From Pseudomonas capeferrum (lineage in GTDB: Bacteria > Pseudomonadota > Gammaproteobacteria > Pseudomonadales > Pseudomonadaceae): a DNA stretch of 64,000 nt. The translations under genes were made by a program, and so were the position numbers. Each line of letters starts with the position of its first letter. The first letter of the stretch is position 1. The notes beneath the pieces were generated by a model. The model searched no databases and had not been told where the DNA came from. It saw nothing but the letters and a program-made list of their open reading frames with translations. Where the stretch lies: contig NZ_JMIT01000001.1 in the NCBI RefSeq assembly GCF_000731675.1, positions 2,727,714-2,791,713 of the forward strand, in the 5' to 3' direction. Of the stretch, positions 9,351-18,835 are shown one piece after another.

Positions 9351-9740
9351 GAATAAAACCGATTGCTGTCCATAAGGGCTTGCACGCGGCCAGGTGCCAC
9401 GCAGGGCCTGAAGAATATCACTGCAGCCAGAGGCACGTGGCGGCCGAAGCAGAGAAATCCCGCTTTTAGGAAGCGCCTGAAAGGCGCAGGAAGCGCTGCG
9501 GGATTGTTCAATTTTACGGACATCTAAATCGAGCAAAAGCGCACAAAATCGCGCAAAAACCGAACAAAACCTAGTTCAAATCGATAAATATTTCAGTTTC
9601 GTAACATCTTGTCATGTTTAACTTGACACCAACCTACCCATCGTTTTTTATTTTAACCACTTGCACCGCGCCCACCTCACAAAGAACAACCGGCGTCTCG
9701 CACGCGCCTCCCTCTGCTCCGAACAATAAAGGTGAACAAC
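9351..9740. other. AT-rich divergent intergenic region
   Basis: This roughly 390-bp region separates the DUF945 gene from the permease leader. Positions 9510-9660 are clearly richer in A and T than the surrounding genome, with repeated CAAAA and AAATCG-like words and possible IHF-type tracts (AAATCGATAAATA near 9578). It contains a candidate promoter at 9623-9652. No gene is supported in it. Confidence 0.5.
9623..9652 (+). promoter_or_regulatory. candidate sigma-70 promoter for permease
   Basis: TTGACA (9623-9628) is a perfect -35 followed after 18 bp by TTTATT (9647-9652). The -10 match is weak. It points toward the leader ORF and permease about 90-170 bp downstream. Confidence 0.4.
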
Positions 9741-9833
9741 ATGGAGCCCACCCGCTCGCACTTGCCGCATGCGCCAATCACTGTGCCCGCCGTTCACGCC
9801 CAGCCGCAGGAGCCATGCCAGCATGCAGCCTGA
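9722..9833 (+). promoter_or_regulatory. AAnAAnAA motif plus 30-codon leader ORF overlapping the permease start
   Basis: AACAATAA (9722-9729) matches the Hfq/Crc-binding CA motif and overlaps an AAAGG ribosome site. ATG 9741 opens a 30-codon, proline- and histidine-rich reading frame ending at TGA 9831-9833, 11 bases inside the permease gene (ATG 9823) in another frame. The layout allows translational coupling between leader and permease. Function is inferred; no peptide evidence exists. Confidence 0.4.
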
Positions 9834-11175
9834 CCAGAGCGCTACCGGCAGCGGCCAATTCCACAAATCCCTGCGCCTCTGGCACGTGGTAATCATCGGC
9901 CTGGCCTACCTGACACCGATGACCGTGTTCGACACGTTCGGGATTGTTTCCGGCATCACCGCCGGGCATGTGCCCAGCGCTTACATCCTGGCGTTGGCCG
10001 GCATTCTGTTCACCGCCGTGAGCTATGGCACTCTGGTACGACGCTTCCCGCAATCGGGGTCGGCTTACACCTACACCCAGCGCGCCATCAACCCGCACGT
10101 TGGCTTCCTGGTGGGCTGGTCATCGCTGCTGGACTACCTGCTCCTGCCTATGGTGAATGCGCTGCTGGCCAAGCTCTACCTGTCGGCCATGTTCCCCGAA
10201 GTGCCGGCGTGGGTGTGGGTGGTCGGGTTTGTCAGCCTGATCAGCCTGATCAATATGCGCAGCATCAACCTGGTGGCGCACTTCAACCTGCTGTTCGTGG
10301 CGGTGCAGGTGGCAATCATCGGCGTGTTCATCTACCTCTGCGTGCGCGGCCTGCACCATGGCGAAGGGATGGGTACCACCTGGAGCCTGCTGCCCTTCGC
10401 CGACAACCAGACCCAGCTCAGCGCCCTGGCCGCTGGCGCGACCATTCTGTGCTTCTCGTTCCTGGGCTTCGACGCAGTCACCTGCCTGTCGGAAGAAACC
10501 CGCGACCCGGGCAAGACCATCCCACGGGCGATCTTCCTCACCGCGCTGATCGGCGGGATGGTGTTCATCCTGGTGTCGTACTTCATCCAGGCCTACTTCC
10601 CGACCATGGCGCGCTTCCATGACCAGGAAGCTGCCTTGCCGGAAATCGCCCTGTACGTGGGCGGCAAGCTGTTCCAGTCGGTGTTCATCGCCTGCACCGT
10701 GATCAATACCATCGCCTCGGGCCTGGCCTCGCAGACCAGCGTGTCACGCTTGCTGTACGTGATGGGCCGCGACAACGTGATCCCGGCCAGCATCTTTGCC
10801 CGCCTGCATTCGCGCTACAAGACGCCGGTCATGAACATCGCGGTGGTGGGGTTGATTTCGCTGTCGGCCATCTTCTTCGACCTGGTCACGGCCACTTCAA
10901 TCATCAACTTCGGCGCCCTGGTGGCCTTCAGCTTCGTCAACCTGTCGGTGATCAACCACTGCTACCTGCGCGAGGGCAATCGCCAGGGGCTGGCCAACAA
11001 GCTCAAGTACTTGGTGCTGCCGACCATCGGCTTCTGCATCATCGTTTCGCTGTGGCTGGACTTGAACGCGCACTCGCTGATGTTTGGCGGCATCTGGGCA
11101 TTGTTCGGCTTGTGCTACCTGGCCTGGCTGACCAAGGCCTTCAGGGTTGCCCCACCGAACTGCATCGCTGAATGA
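9823..11175 (+). CDS. APC-superfamily amino acid/polyamine permease (PlaP/PuuP-like)
   Basis: This 450-residue inner-membrane transporter has about 12 predicted helices. The first helix region carries [28 protein letters not shown], a pattern of the amino acid-polyamine-organocation family, and residues about 200-225 hold [20 protein letters not shown], the conserved helix 6 segment. Putrescine importers PuuP and PlaP are the closest functional analogues I recognise. ATG 9823 has GCAGGAG eight bases upstream. It is followed 66 bases later by an McpU-like polyamine chemoreceptor, which supports a polyamine substrate, but substrate assignment remains an inference. Confidence 0.85.
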   Translation: MQPDQSATGSGQFHKSLRLWHVVIIGLAYLTPMTVFDTFGIVSGITAGHVPSAYILALAGILFTAVSYGTLVRRFPQSGSAYTYTQRAINPHVGFLVGWSSLLDYLLLPMVNALLAKLYLSAMFPEVPAWVWVVGFVSLISLINMRSINLVAHFNLLFVAVQVAIIGVFIYLCVRGLHHGEGMGTTWSLLPFADNQTQLSALAAGATILCFSFLGFDAVTCLSEETRDPGKTIPRAIFLTALIGGMVFILVSYFIQAYFPTMARFHDQEAALPEIALYVGGKLFQSVFIACTVINTIASGLASQTSVSRLLYVMGRDNVIPASIFARLHSRYKTPVMNIAVVGLISLSAIFFDLVTATSIINFGALVAFSFVNLSVINHCYLREGNRQGLANKLKYLVLPTIGFCIIVSLWLDLNAHSLMFGGIWALFGLCYLAWLTKAFRVAPPNCIAE

Positions 11176-11241
11176 CCCACGCTGCCGACAACGCCCGCGC
11201 CTGATAGCGGGCGTTGCGCTTGATCGAAAAGGAAAGCCCCT

Positions 11242-13308
11242 ATGCCGCTGCGCCGCCTCTCCATCCAGTGGAAGATCACCCTGCTTGCCGGCTTGTGCCT
11301 GCTGGCCATCGTCGCCCTGCTGGTCGCCACCTCGCTGACCCAGGCCCGGCGCAGCGCGGCACTGGTCAACCAGGCCAACACCAAAATGCTCGACCAGAGC
11401 GCGCACCTGCGCCTGCAAGCGCACGCCCAGACCCAGGCATTGCGCATCCAGCGCTATTTCATGGACGCTTATCAGTATGGCAATGGCTTGCGCCGCTTGG
11501 TGCAGGTATTGAAGGCCCGCGGCGGCAGCGACCTGCGCGGCGACCTGACCCGCGAAGCGCGTGCCAGCCTGGCCGGCAACCCGGATGTGATCGGCCTTTA
11601 CCTAGTGTTCCAGCCCAATGCTCTGGACCACCAGGACAGCCAGTACATCGGCCAGGATGCCCTGGGCAGCAACGACAGCGGGCGGTTCTCGCTGTACTGG
11701 TCGCAACCGCGCCCTGGCACCCTCGAAGCAGAAGCCATGCCGGAATCGATGCTGGCCGACACCCGCACCAGCACCAGCGGCAGCCCGCAGAACCGCTGGC
11801 TGACCTGCCCGCAAGAGACGGCCCAGACCTGCATGCTCGAACCGTACCTCGACCAGGTCAATGGCCGCGAGGTGCTGATGACCAGCATCGCCCTGCCCCT
11901 GCTGGAAAACGGCAAGGTCATCGGCGTGATCGGCCTGGACATTGGCCTGGACAACCTCCAGCAGCTGAGCCTGGACGGCCGTCAGGAGCTGTTCGATGGC
12001 CAGGGCCAGGTCAGCATCGTCAGCCCGGCCGGCCTGCTGGCAGGCCACAGCCGCGACAGCTCTCAGCTCGGCAAGGCGCTGAGCACGAGCGTGGCGAGCG
12101 GCCTGCTGCGGGTTGCCCACCCCTTCGCGCCGATCCCCGATGCAGCCCCCTGGCAGGTACTGCTTGAAGTGCCACAAAGCGTCCTGCGAGCGCCAGCGGT
12201 CGCCCTCAACCAACGGCTGGACGCGAACAACCAGCGCGCCAACCTCACCAGCCTGATGATCGGCCTCGGCGCTGCCGTGCTGGGCCTGCTGCTGGTCTGG
12301 CTGACCGCACGCGGGGTAACCCGGCCGATACTTGCCGTAGCAGCGCGCCTGGAGGACATCGCCAGCGGTGAAGGGGACCTGACCCGCCGTCTGGACTACG
12401 CCCGCGAGGACGAACTGGGCCGGCTGACTGGCTGGTTCAACCGCTTCCTCGACAAACTCCAACCCGTAATTGCACAGGTCAAGGGCTCGCTGCAGGAAGC
12501 CCGCGGCACCGCCGACCAGTCCGCTGCCATCGCCAGCCAAACCAGCAACGGCATGCAGCAACAGCACCGGGAAATCGAGCAGTTGGCCACCGCCGCCAAC
12601 GAAATGAGCGCTACCGCACTGGATGTCGCCCACAATGCCGCCCAGGCAGCTCAGGCGGCTCGTGGCGCCGACCAGGCGAGCCGCGAGGGCCTGCAACTGA
12701 TCGCCAGTACCCGCCAGGCCATCGACCGCCTGGCCGCCGACATGACCACCGCGATGGACGAAGCACGCGCCTTGGAAAGCCGCAGCGAGCAAATTGGCTC
12801 GGTGCTGGATGTGATCCGCGCCATTGCCGAGCAGACCAACCTGCTGGCGCTCAATGCCGCCATCGAAGCCGCCCGGGCTGGCGAAGCCGGACGCGGTTTT
12901 GCCGTGGTCGCCGATGAAGTGCGCAGCCTGGCCCAACGCACCCAGGTATCGGTCGAGGAAATCCGCCAGGTCATCGAAGGCTTGCAGCAAGGCACCGAGG
13001 ATGTGGTGGGCGCCATGCATGAAGGCCAACGCCAGGCCCAAGCCAGCGCAACGCGCATGGAGCAGGCACTGCCGGCCCTGCAGCGAATCGGCGAGGCGGT
13101 GGCGGTGATCAGCGACATGAACCTGCAGATCGCCTCGGCAGCGGAAGAGCAAAGTGCGGTGGCCGAGGAAGTGAACCGCAACGTGGCCGGCATCCGCGAT
13201 GTGACAGAATCGCTGTCTGGCCAGGCCGAGGAGTCGGCGCGGATCAGCCAGGCACTGAACCGGCTGGCCAACCAGCAGCAAGCCTTGATGGAGCAGTTTC
13301 GCGTCTAG
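11242..13308 (+). CDS. mcpU: methyl-accepting chemotaxis protein, McpU-like (dCache)
   Basis: This 688-residue chemoreceptor has a first membrane helix (residues about 12-32), a large periplasmic ligand-binding region (about 33-335) of dCache size, and a second helix (about 338-360). A HAMP domain ([21 protein letters not shown]) and a cytoplasmic signalling coil follow. The hairpin tip is conserved: [20 protein letters not shown] and [18 protein letters not shown]. In P. putida KT2440 the syntenic receptor McpU (PP_1228 as I recall) mediates attraction to putrescine, cadaverine and related polyamines. The upstream permease fits the same role. Orthology is based on memory of synteny and architecture. 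No CheR/CheB-binding pentapeptide is visible at the C terminus. Confidence 0.88.
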   Translation: MPLRRLSIQWKITLLAGLCLLAIVALLVATSLTQARRSAALVNQANTKMLDQSAHLRLQAHAQTQALRIQRYFMDAYQYGNGLRRLVQVLKARGGSDLRGDLTREARASLAGNPDVIGLYLVFQPNALDHQDSQYIGQDALGSNDSGRFSLYWSQPRPGTLEAEAMPESMLADTRTSTSGSPQNRWLTCPQETAQTCMLEPYLDQVNGREVLMTSIALPLLENGKVIGVIGLDIGLDNLQQLSLDGRQELFDGQGQVSIVSPAGLLAGHSRDSSQLGKALSTSVASGLLRVAHPFAPIPDAAPWQVLLEVPQSVLRAPAVALNQRLDANNQRANLTSLMIGLGAAVLGLLLVWLTARGVTRPILAVAARLEDIASGEGDLTRRLDYAREDELGRLTGWFNRFLDKLQPVIAQVKGSLQEARGTADQSAAIASQTSNGMQQQHREIEQLATAANEMSATALDVAHNAAQAAQAARGADQASREGLQLIASTRQAIDRLAADMTTAMDEARALESRSEQIGSVLDVIRAIAEQTNLLALNAAIEAARAGEAGRGFAVVADEVRSLAQRTQVSVEEIRQVIEGLQQGTEDVVGAMHEGQRQAQASATRMEQALPALQRIGEAVAVISDMNLQIASAAEEQSAVAEEVNRNVAGIRDVTESLSGQAEESARISQALNRLANQQQALMEQFRV

Positions 13309-13321
13309 TCTGTACTGGCCG

Positions 13322-13406
13322 CTTCGCGGGGCAAGCCCGCCCCCACAGGATTATCACCAGCCTTGAGAGCGGTGCCGCACCTGTGGAGCGGGCTTGCCCC
13401 GCGAAG
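13322..13406. repeat. REP pair
   Basis: Inverted copies of CTTCGCGGGGCAAGCCCGC and its complement, with inner arms CCCCCACAG / CTGTGGAG, lie between mcpU and the cation transporter. It is the same family as 6445-6527 and 24027-24127. Confidence 0.9.
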
Positions 13407-13447
13407 AGGCCGGTACAGGCAACCCACCTTTTGAAAGAGCTTTACCC

Positions 13448-14407
13448 ATGGAAGCAGCACACAAACCCCCATTCTTCGACATCACCAGCGAACAAGGCCT
13501 GCTACGCACCTCGATCGCCGTCACCCTGTTCATCGCCACCATCGGCATCGCCTTCGGCCTGGCCTCCGGCTCGTTCTCGATCATCTTCGACGGCGTCTAT
13601 TCACTGGTCGACGCCAGCATGAGCGGGCTGTCGCTGGTGGTGGTCAAGCTGATCACCTCGCACACCACCACCGCGCACATGTCACGCAAACTGCGCGAGC
13701 GCTTCACCATGGGCTTCTGGCACCTGGAGCCGATGGTGCTGGCGCTCAATGGCATCCTGCTCAGCGGCGTGGCCATCTATGCGCTGATCAACGCCGTCAG
13801 CAGCGTGCTGCAAGGCGGGCGCCACCTGGAATTCGGCATTGCCATGGTCTACGCGGTACTCACCGTGATTGCCTGCGTGACCATCGCGGTGATCGAAGCT
13901 CGGGCCAACCGCAAGCTGTGTTCGGACTTCGTGCGCATGGACGTCAAGGGCTGGGTGATGTCGGCCAGCATTACCGCCGCGTTGCTGATCGCCTTCTGCT
14001 TTGGTTATGCCGTGCAAGGCACGCAGTGGGAGTGGATGTCACCGTACATCGACCCGGCGGTACTGGCACTGGTCTGCCTGGTGATCATTCCGTTGCCGTT
14101 GTCGGTGGTACGCCAGGCATTTTCGGAGATTTTCCTGGTGACACCGGGCGACCTCAAACTGCATGTCGACGAGGTAGCCAAGGCATTCGTCGCGCGCCAC
14201 GGCCTGCAGTCGTACCGCGCTTATGTGGCCAAGGTGGGGCGCTCGCGGGAGATCGAGCTGTACTTCATCGTGCCGACCGGCATGGGCGCGAAAACCATCG
14301 ATGAGTGGGATGCACTGCGCAACGAGATCGGTGATGCCGTGGGCGGCGAAGGGCCGGACCGCTGGCTGACCGTGGTGTTTACCGGCGACCCGGAGTGGGC
14401 CGAGTAA
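13448..14407 (+). CDS. cation diffusion facilitator family transporter
   Basis: This 319-residue membrane protein has about five to six helices and the CDF signature around residues 35-60 (SGSFSIIFDGVYSLVDASMS), which contains the aspartates expected in the transmembrane metal site. Members exchange Zn2+, Fe2+, Mn2+ or Co2+ for protons. The typical HxxxD pair is partly altered here (FDGVYSLVD), so the metal is uncertain. A soluble C-terminal domain (about 220-315) matches the CDF dimerisation domain. Start ATG 13448 is preceded by a weak GAAAGAG site. Confidence 0.85.
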   Translation: MEAAHKPPFFDITSEQGLLRTSIAVTLFIATIGIAFGLASGSFSIIFDGVYSLVDASMSGLSLVVVKLITSHTTTAHMSRKLRERFTMGFWHLEPMVLALNGILLSGVAIYALINAVSSVLQGGRHLEFGIAMVYAVLTVIACVTIAVIEARANRKLCSDFVRMDVKGWVMSASITAALLIAFCFGYAVQGTQWEWMSPYIDPAVLALVCLVIIPLPLSVVRQAFSEIFLVTPGDLKLHVDEVAKAFVARHGLQSYRAYVAKVGRSREIELYFIVPTGMGAKTIDEWDALRNEIGDAVGGEGPDRWLTVVFTGDPEWAE

Positions 14408-14422
14408 CGGGGCCGCTTTGCA

Positions 14423-14450
14423 GCCCATCGCCGGCTCGCCGGCGATGGGC
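14423..14450. terminator. strong hairpin after CDF gene
   Basis: GCCCATCGCCGG CTCG CCGGCGATGGGC is a perfect 12-bp stem with tetraloop, 15 bases after the CDF transporter stop. No U-tract follows, so it may protect the mRNA 3' end rather than act as an intrinsic terminator. Confidence 0.5.
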
Positions 14451-14479
14451 CAAGGCAAGCAACACGAGCCAGAAACGAC

Positions 14480-14511
14480 AAAGCCCGCGACCGTTGCCGG
14501 TAGCGGGCTTT
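14480..14511 (-). terminator. terminator of tRNA-Lys
   Basis: AAAGCCCGC...GCGGGCTTT hairpin lies 14 bases beyond the tRNA 3' end. It can serve as terminator for the tRNA on the minus strand and for the CDF gene on the plus strand. Confidence 0.7.
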
Positions 14512-14524
14512 GACTTACTGCGTA

Positions 14525-14600
14525 TGGTGGGTCGTGTAGGATTCGAACCTACGACCAATTGGTTAAAAGCCAACTGCTCTACCAACTGAGCTAACGACCC
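14525..14600 (-). tRNA. tRNA-Lys (UUU)
   Basis: This 76-nt gene encodes its CCA end (14525-14527 as TGG on the plus strand). The acceptor stem is GGGTCGT/ACGACCC, the D-loop holds AGTTGGTAGAGC, the anticodon loop is CTTTTAA with anticodon TTT, and the T-arm is TAGGTTCGAATCCTA. The cloverleaf pairs fully. It has a promoter at 14615-14642. Confidence 0.98.
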
Positions 14601-14614
14601 GTTGGATGGCGCGT

Positions 14615-14642
14615 ATAATACTGATTTCTAACGGGAAATCAA
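14615..14642 (-). promoter_or_regulatory. promoter of tRNA-Lys
   Basis: On the minus strand TTGATT (14642-14637) is followed after 16 bp by TATTAT (14620-14615). The start would fall about 7 bases before the mature tRNA 5' end. Confidence 0.65.
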
Positions 14643-14660
14643 CACCCTACGGCAAAAAAA

Positions 14661-15335
14661 TCAAAAATAACGCGTCGGGTCGCTCACACCGGCAGCTTTG
14701 AAGCCATCGGCACGCAGGCGGCAGCTGTCGCACTTGCCGCAGGCACGGCCCTGCTCATCGGCCTGGTAGCAGGACACCGTCAAGCTGTAGTCCACACCGC
14801 GGGCGATGCCCTCCTGAACGATCTGTGCCTTGCTCAGGTTCTGCAACGGCGCCTGGATACGGAAGCCCTGCCCTTCGACGCCCGCCTTGGTCGCCAGGTT
14901 GGCCATGCGCTCGAAGGCTTCAACGAATTCGGGGCGGCAGTCCGGGTAACCGGAGTAGTCCACGGCATTGACGCCAATGAAGATGTCACGCGCTTCGAGC
15001 ACTTCCGCCCAACCCAGGGCCAGGGACAGAAACACAGTGTTGCGCGCTGGCACGTAGGTGACTGGAATCCCCTCACCGGGGGTTTCCGGTACATCGATGC
15101 TGCTGTCGGTCAGGGCCGAGCCACCGATACCGTCCAGGCTCAGGCCGATGACCTTGTGCTCGACCACCCCGAGGTCGCGAGCCACGCGGGCAGCGGCATC
15201 GAGTTCTGCACGATGACGCTGGCCGTAGTCGAAACTCATGGTGTAACAGCTGTAGCCCTCGGCCTTGGCCATGGCAACAACGGTGGCCGAGTCGAGGCCG
15301 CCAGACAGCAGGATTACCGCGCGTTTTTCAGTCAT
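14661..15335 (-). CDS. queC: 7-cyano-7-deazaguanine synthase
   Basis: This 224-residue ATP-dependent enzyme converts 7-carboxy-7-deazaguanine to preQ0, a precursor of queuosine in tRNA. It has the PP-loop [10 protein letters not shown] at residues 11-20 and a C-terminal zinc-binding [10 protein letters not shown] cluster with an earlier conserved SCYQAD cysteine. It lies 17 bases after queE on the same strand, so both are cotranscribed with sequential steps of the pathway. Confidence 0.97.
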   Translation of the reverse strand: MTEKRAVILLSGGLDSATVVAMAKAEGYSCYTMSFDYGQRHRAELDAAARVARDLGVVEHKVIGLSLDGIGGSALTDSSIDVPETPGEGIPVTYVPARNTVFLSLALGWAEVLEARDIFIGVNAVDYSGYPDCRPEFVEAFERMANLATKAGVEGQGFRIQAPLQNLSKAQIVQEGIARGVDYSLTVSCYQADEQGRACGKCDSCRLRADGFKAAGVSDPTRYF

Positions 15336-15352
15336 GTACTGCTACTCCTCAA

Positions 15353-16000
15353 TCAACGTCCGGGTTCGTCGTTCCACAGCAGCTTGTGCAGCTGCAGCTG
15401 GAAGCGTACGGGCAGGTTGTCGGCAATGATCCAGTCGGCCAGGTCACTCGCGCGCACCTGGTGATGGCTAGGCGAGAACAATACCTCGCCGGCACGCTCG
15501 GCAAGGTTGTACTGGATCAGCTTGGACACCGCCCAGTCATAGTCCTCGCGCGAGCAGATCACGAACTTGACCTGGTCGTTGCGGGTCAAGTGCTCGATGT
15601 TCTCATAGCGATTACGGTGCGACTCCTCGGAGCCTGGCGTCTTCAGGTCGACCACACGGCTGACGCGGGTGTCGGTACCCGAAATATCCAGCGCGCCGCT
15701 GGTCTCCAGCGAAACCTCGTAGCCGGCATCGCACAGTTGCTGAAGCAACGGCAAGGCATTGGGCTGGGCCAACGGCTCGCCGCCCGTTACGCAGACGTAA
15801 CGCGGCTTGAAACCGGCCACCTGTTCCATGATCGAATCGAGTGTGCGCAGGGTGCCGCCGCTGAACGCGTAGGCACTGTCGCAGTACTGACAGCGCAGGG
15901 GGCAACCGGTCAGGCGCACGAAAACCGTGGGCAGCCCAGCCGTTCGTGTTTCACCCTGCAAAGAGTAAAAAACTTCGGTGATGCGTAGTGTGTCTTGCAT
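15353..16000 (-). CDS. queE: 7-carboxy-7-deazaguanine synthase (radical SAM)
   Basis: This 215-residue radical SAM enzyme makes the 7-deazaguanine ring for queuosine. The [4Fe-4S]/SAM motif is CPLRCQYC (CxxxCxxC) at about residue 31. It lacks the six-residue loop seen in some family members and matches the short gamma-proteobacterial type. ATG 16000 (MQDTLRITEVF) is preferred over an in-frame GTG nine bases upstream because it fits the conserved N terminus; no strong ribosome site supports either. Confidence 0.95.
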   Translation of the reverse strand: MQDTLRITEVFYSLQGETRTAGLPTVFVRLTGCPLRCQYCDSAYAFSGGTLRTLDSIMEQVAGFKPRYVCVTGGEPLAQPNALPLLQQLCDAGYEVSLETSGALDISGTDTRVSRVVDLKTPGSEESHRNRYENIEHLTRNDQVKFVICSREDYDWAVSKLIQYNLAERAGEVLFSPSHHQVRASDLADWIIADNLPVRFQLQLHKLLWNDEPGR

Positions 16001-16116
16001 GATCGCCACGGGCGTGACAGCTAAACAGGCTGTCCGCCTCCGTCAGGCACTGTCGCGGACTCGACATGGCGTTATCCGCTGCAGCGTGTTTAAGAAAAAG
16101 GGCAGTGATTCTAACG

Positions 16117-16145
16117 AAAAAACCCGCGACTGGCGCGGGTTTCTT
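16117..16145 (-). terminator. terminator of tol-pal-cpoB operon
   Basis: On the minus strand CCCGCGCCAGTCGCGGG is followed by TTTTTTCG, about 20 bases past the cpoB stop. It is a standard intrinsic terminator. Confidence 0.85.
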
Positions 16146-16159
16146 GCGAAGGGTGCTGC

Positions 16160-16975
16160 TTAGAGCTTTTGCAGGTCACGCTGCGCCAGTTGCGCGGCGG
16201 ATGTGCCAGGGTACTGGGTAATGACCTGTTGCAGAATGCCTTTGACCTTGTCGGTGTGGCCCATGCGGCGCTCGACGTCGGCCAGCTTGTACAGCGAATC
16301 AGGCACCTTGCTGTGCTTGGGGTACTTCTGGCTCACCTGCGCGAACGCCTGGCTGGCACCTGGCAGGTCACCCTTGGCCAGGTTCACCTCACCCAGCCAA
16401 TACTGGGCATTGCCGGCGTACTGGCTGTTGGGGTACTTGCGCAGGAAGGCGTTGAACGCCTGGCTGGCCTTGTCGAAGTCCTTCTGCTTGATCAGGTCGA
16501 AAGCAGCATCGTAATAGAGCTTCTCTTTCGCCGGATCACCGGGCTCGCCACTGGCGGCCGGTTGTTGCGCAGCGGCGCCAGCGGCACCTGCTGCTGCACC
16601 GGCGGCGGCATTGGATGCGCCCCCGGTAGAGGAATTGTCAGGGGTCGCGGCAGGCGCGGCACCACTGTTGATGCGACGGTCCAGGTCCTGGTATCGCTCC
16701 AGGTTTTCCTGCTTCATGCGCGACACATCGTTTTGCAGCTCTTCGATGATGCCTTGCTGGCGGGAAAGCTGGTCCTGCATCTGTTGCAGCTGCATGAACA
16801 GCTGGCCCTGTGCCGAGGCAGGGGTTGAAGCCCCTGCCCCGGCATAGGCGCCGCTCGTGCCATAACCCGCAGGCGGATAACTGCCTGCGTTGTCATCTAC
16901 TACAGGGACCTCAGCCCAGGCCGCGAGCGGCAGGCTGAGTGCGAGGACGGTTACTACACGGCGGCACATTCGCAT
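16160..16975 (-). CDS. cpoB: cell division coordinator CpoB (YbgF)
   Basis: This 271-residue periplasmic protein coordinates peptidoglycan synthesis by PBP1B with Tol-driven outer-membrane constriction. The order is: signal peptide ending AAWA (about residue 22), N-terminal trimeric coiled coil (QLFMQLQQMQDQLSRQQGII, about 58-105), an alanine/glycine-rich linker (about 110-150), then TPR repeats (AFDLIKQKDFDKASQAF and following). It is the last gene of the operon, six bases after pal. Confidence 0.94.
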   Translation of the reverse strand: MRMCRRVVTVLALSLPLAAWAEVPVVDDNAGSYPPAGYGTSGAYAGAGASTPASAQGQLFMQLQQMQDQLSRQQGIIEELQNDVSRMKQENLERYQDLDRRINSGAAPAATPDNSSTGGASNAAAGAAAGAAGAAAQQPAASGEPGDPAKEKLYYDAAFDLIKQKDFDKASQAFNAFLRKYPNSQYAGNAQYWLGEVNLAKGDLPGASQAFAQVSQKYPKHSKVPDSLYKLADVERRMGHTDKVKGILQQVITQYPGTSAAQLAQRDLQKL

Positions 16976-16981
16976 GGGAAC

Positions 16982-17479
16982 TTACTTACGCAGTTCTACG
17001 CGACGGTTCTGAGCCCAGGATTGCTCGTCGTTGCCGGTAGCAACAGGACGCTCTTCACCGTAGGAGACCAGTTCCAGCTGAGCAGGGGAAACGCCCTGCA
17101 GAACCAGGTAACGCTGAACGGCCTTGGCACGACGCTCACCCAGAGCCATGTTGTACTCGCGGGTGCCGCGCTCGTCGGTGTTGCCTTCCAGAACAACGCG
17201 GTTGCCGTTGGACTTCAGGTCCTTGGCGTGAACGTCCAGAGCGCGCATGGCTTCTGGCTTCAGGTCCGAGCTGTCGTATTCGAAGTAGAAGGTGGTGATT
17301 GCGCGCAGGGCGGCTTCTTCGCTCAGGGAGCCGTCGACAGCGCCAGTGTTGGCACCGTAGCCAGCGTTCGGGTCAACAGCGCCTTCACCAGCGTTGTCAC
17401 CGCCTTTCGAGGAGCAACCTACAGCTACAGCCATGGCCAGAGCCAGCGCAGCGAATTTACCAAACTTCAGCATTTCCAT
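16982..17479 (-). CDS. pal: peptidoglycan-associated lipoprotein Pal (OprL)
   Basis: This 165-residue outer-membrane lipoprotein binds peptidoglycan and TolB. The signal ([20 protein letters not shown]) ends in lipobox VGCSS. The OmpA-like domain includes [23 protein letters not shown] and NRRVELRK. Start 17479 places the lipoprotein signal correctly; an ATG two codons later is the alternative. It follows tolB by 54 bases. Confidence 0.97.
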   Translation of the reverse strand: MEMLKFGKFAALALAMAVAVGCSSKGGDNAGEGAVDPNAGYGANTGAVDGSLSEEAALRAITTFYFEYDSSDLKPEAMRALDVHAKDLKSNGNRVVLEGNTDERGTREYNMALGERRAKAVQRYLVLQGVSPAQLELVSYGEERPVATGNDEQSWAQNRRVELRK

Positions 17480-17533
17480 CGTGAAACTCCTAATGAAACC
17501 CCAGTGTGTTAAGCAAAACGTATTACGCCGCAA

Positions 17534-18835
17534 TCAGTTCAGGTAAGGGGACCAGGACGGTTCTCTGACTTCGCCTTGAGCGGTAGGAAGTGGGAGCCTC
17601 ACGCGGCCATTAAGCGACACGAGCATCAAGACTCCCCGGCCCTGCTGGCGGGTGGCGTAGATTAGCATGGTGCCGTTTGGCGCAACAGTGGGAGACTCAT
17701 CAAGACTTGTTTCTGAGAGAATCTTTACACTTCCGCGCTGCAAGTCCTGTGCCGCCACTTTGAAGTTGGTGAAGCCCTGCTGACGGTGGATCATCACCAG
17801 CGTCTTTTCGTCCGCCGAAAGTTTCGGGTTGGCGTTGTAGTTACCAACGAAAGTTACGCGCTCGGCGCTACCACCACTGACCGACTGTTTGTAGATCTGC
17901 GGCTTGCCGCCACGGTCGGAGGTGAAGTACAGGGTGTTGCCATCCTTGCCCCAGAACGGCTCGGTATTGATACCGGGGCCGGCAGTGACACGGCTGATCT
18001 GACGCGAAGCCACGTTCATCACGTAGATGTCCGGGTTGCCATCTTTCGACAGCACGAACGCCAGGCGCGAACCGTCAGGCGACCAGGCCGGTGCACCGTT
18101 GAGGCCTTCGAAGTTGGTGACCTGCTCACGGCGGCCGGTGTCGATGTGCTGCACGAAGATGCGCGGGCGCTTCTGCTCGAACGACACATAGGCAATACGC
18201 TTGCCATCCGGTGCAAAGCGTGGCGACAGGATCGGCTCACGCGATTGCAGCAGGGTCACTGCCCGGGCACCGTCGTAGTCCGAGCGCTGCAGGGTGTAAC
18301 GGGTGTTGTTGGTGGAGAAACGCTCGGCCGTCACGTACAGCATGCGGGTAGAGAACGCACCCTTGATGCCGGTGAGCTTTTCGAACGACTGGTCGGCGAT
18401 GTAGTGCGACATGTCACGCAGTTGGTCGACGCTGCCCGCCACGCTGCCGGTCAGCACTTGCTGCTCGGTGGCGACGTTGAACAGGGCGTACTGCACCTGC
18501 AGGCGGCCGCCGGACGGCACGATGCTGCCGACCATCACGTACTGCGCACCCAACGCCTTCCAGTCGCGGAAGATGACTTCGCTGGCCTGGGAAGGCTGGC
18601 TGATCATGTTCTGCCGCGGGATCGGCGAGTAGTAGCCGGAGTTGCGCAGGTCGTTGCCAATGATGTCAGCCATGTCTTCGGGCAGCACGCTGCCGCCCTG
18701 CAGACCGAACGGCACTACCGCGATGGGCGTGGCCCGGTCGCTGCCGCTGGTGACCAGGATGTTCTTTTCCTCTGCTACGGCCATGCCTGCCACGCAGCAC
18801 AGCATGACCAGCAGTCCTCGAAGGAGTTTAATCAC
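17534..18835 (-). CDS. tolB: Tol-Pal system protein TolB
   Basis: This 433-residue periplasmic protein binds Pal and, through its N terminus, TolA. It has a signal peptide ([21 protein letters not shown]), an alpha/beta N-terminal domain (about 25-165), and a C-terminal six-bladed propeller whose blades show [30 protein letters not shown] and [16 protein letters not shown]. Its start overlaps the tolA stop by four bases (ATGA), indicating translational coupling. Confidence 0.98.
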   Translation of the reverse strand: MIKLLRGLLVMLCCVAGMAVAEEKNILVTSGSDRATPIAVVPFGLQGGSVLPEDMADIIGNDLRNSGYYSPIPRQNMISQPSQASEVIFRDWKALGAQYVMVGSIVPSGGRLQVQYALFNVATEQQVLTGSVAGSVDQLRDMSHYIADQSFEKLTGIKGAFSTRMLYVTAERFSTNNTRYTLQRSDYDGARAVTLLQSREPILSPRFAPDGKRIAYVSFEQKRPRIFVQHIDTGRREQVTNFEGLNGAPAWSPDGSRLAFVLSKDGNPDIYVMNVASRQISRVTAGPGINTEPFWGKDGNTLYFTSDRGGKPQIYKQSVSGGSAERVTFVGNYNANPKLSADEKTLVMIHRQQGFTNFKVAAQDLQRGSVKILSETSLDESPTVAPNGTMLIYATRQQGRGVLMLVSLNGRVRLPLPTAQGEVREPSWSPYLN

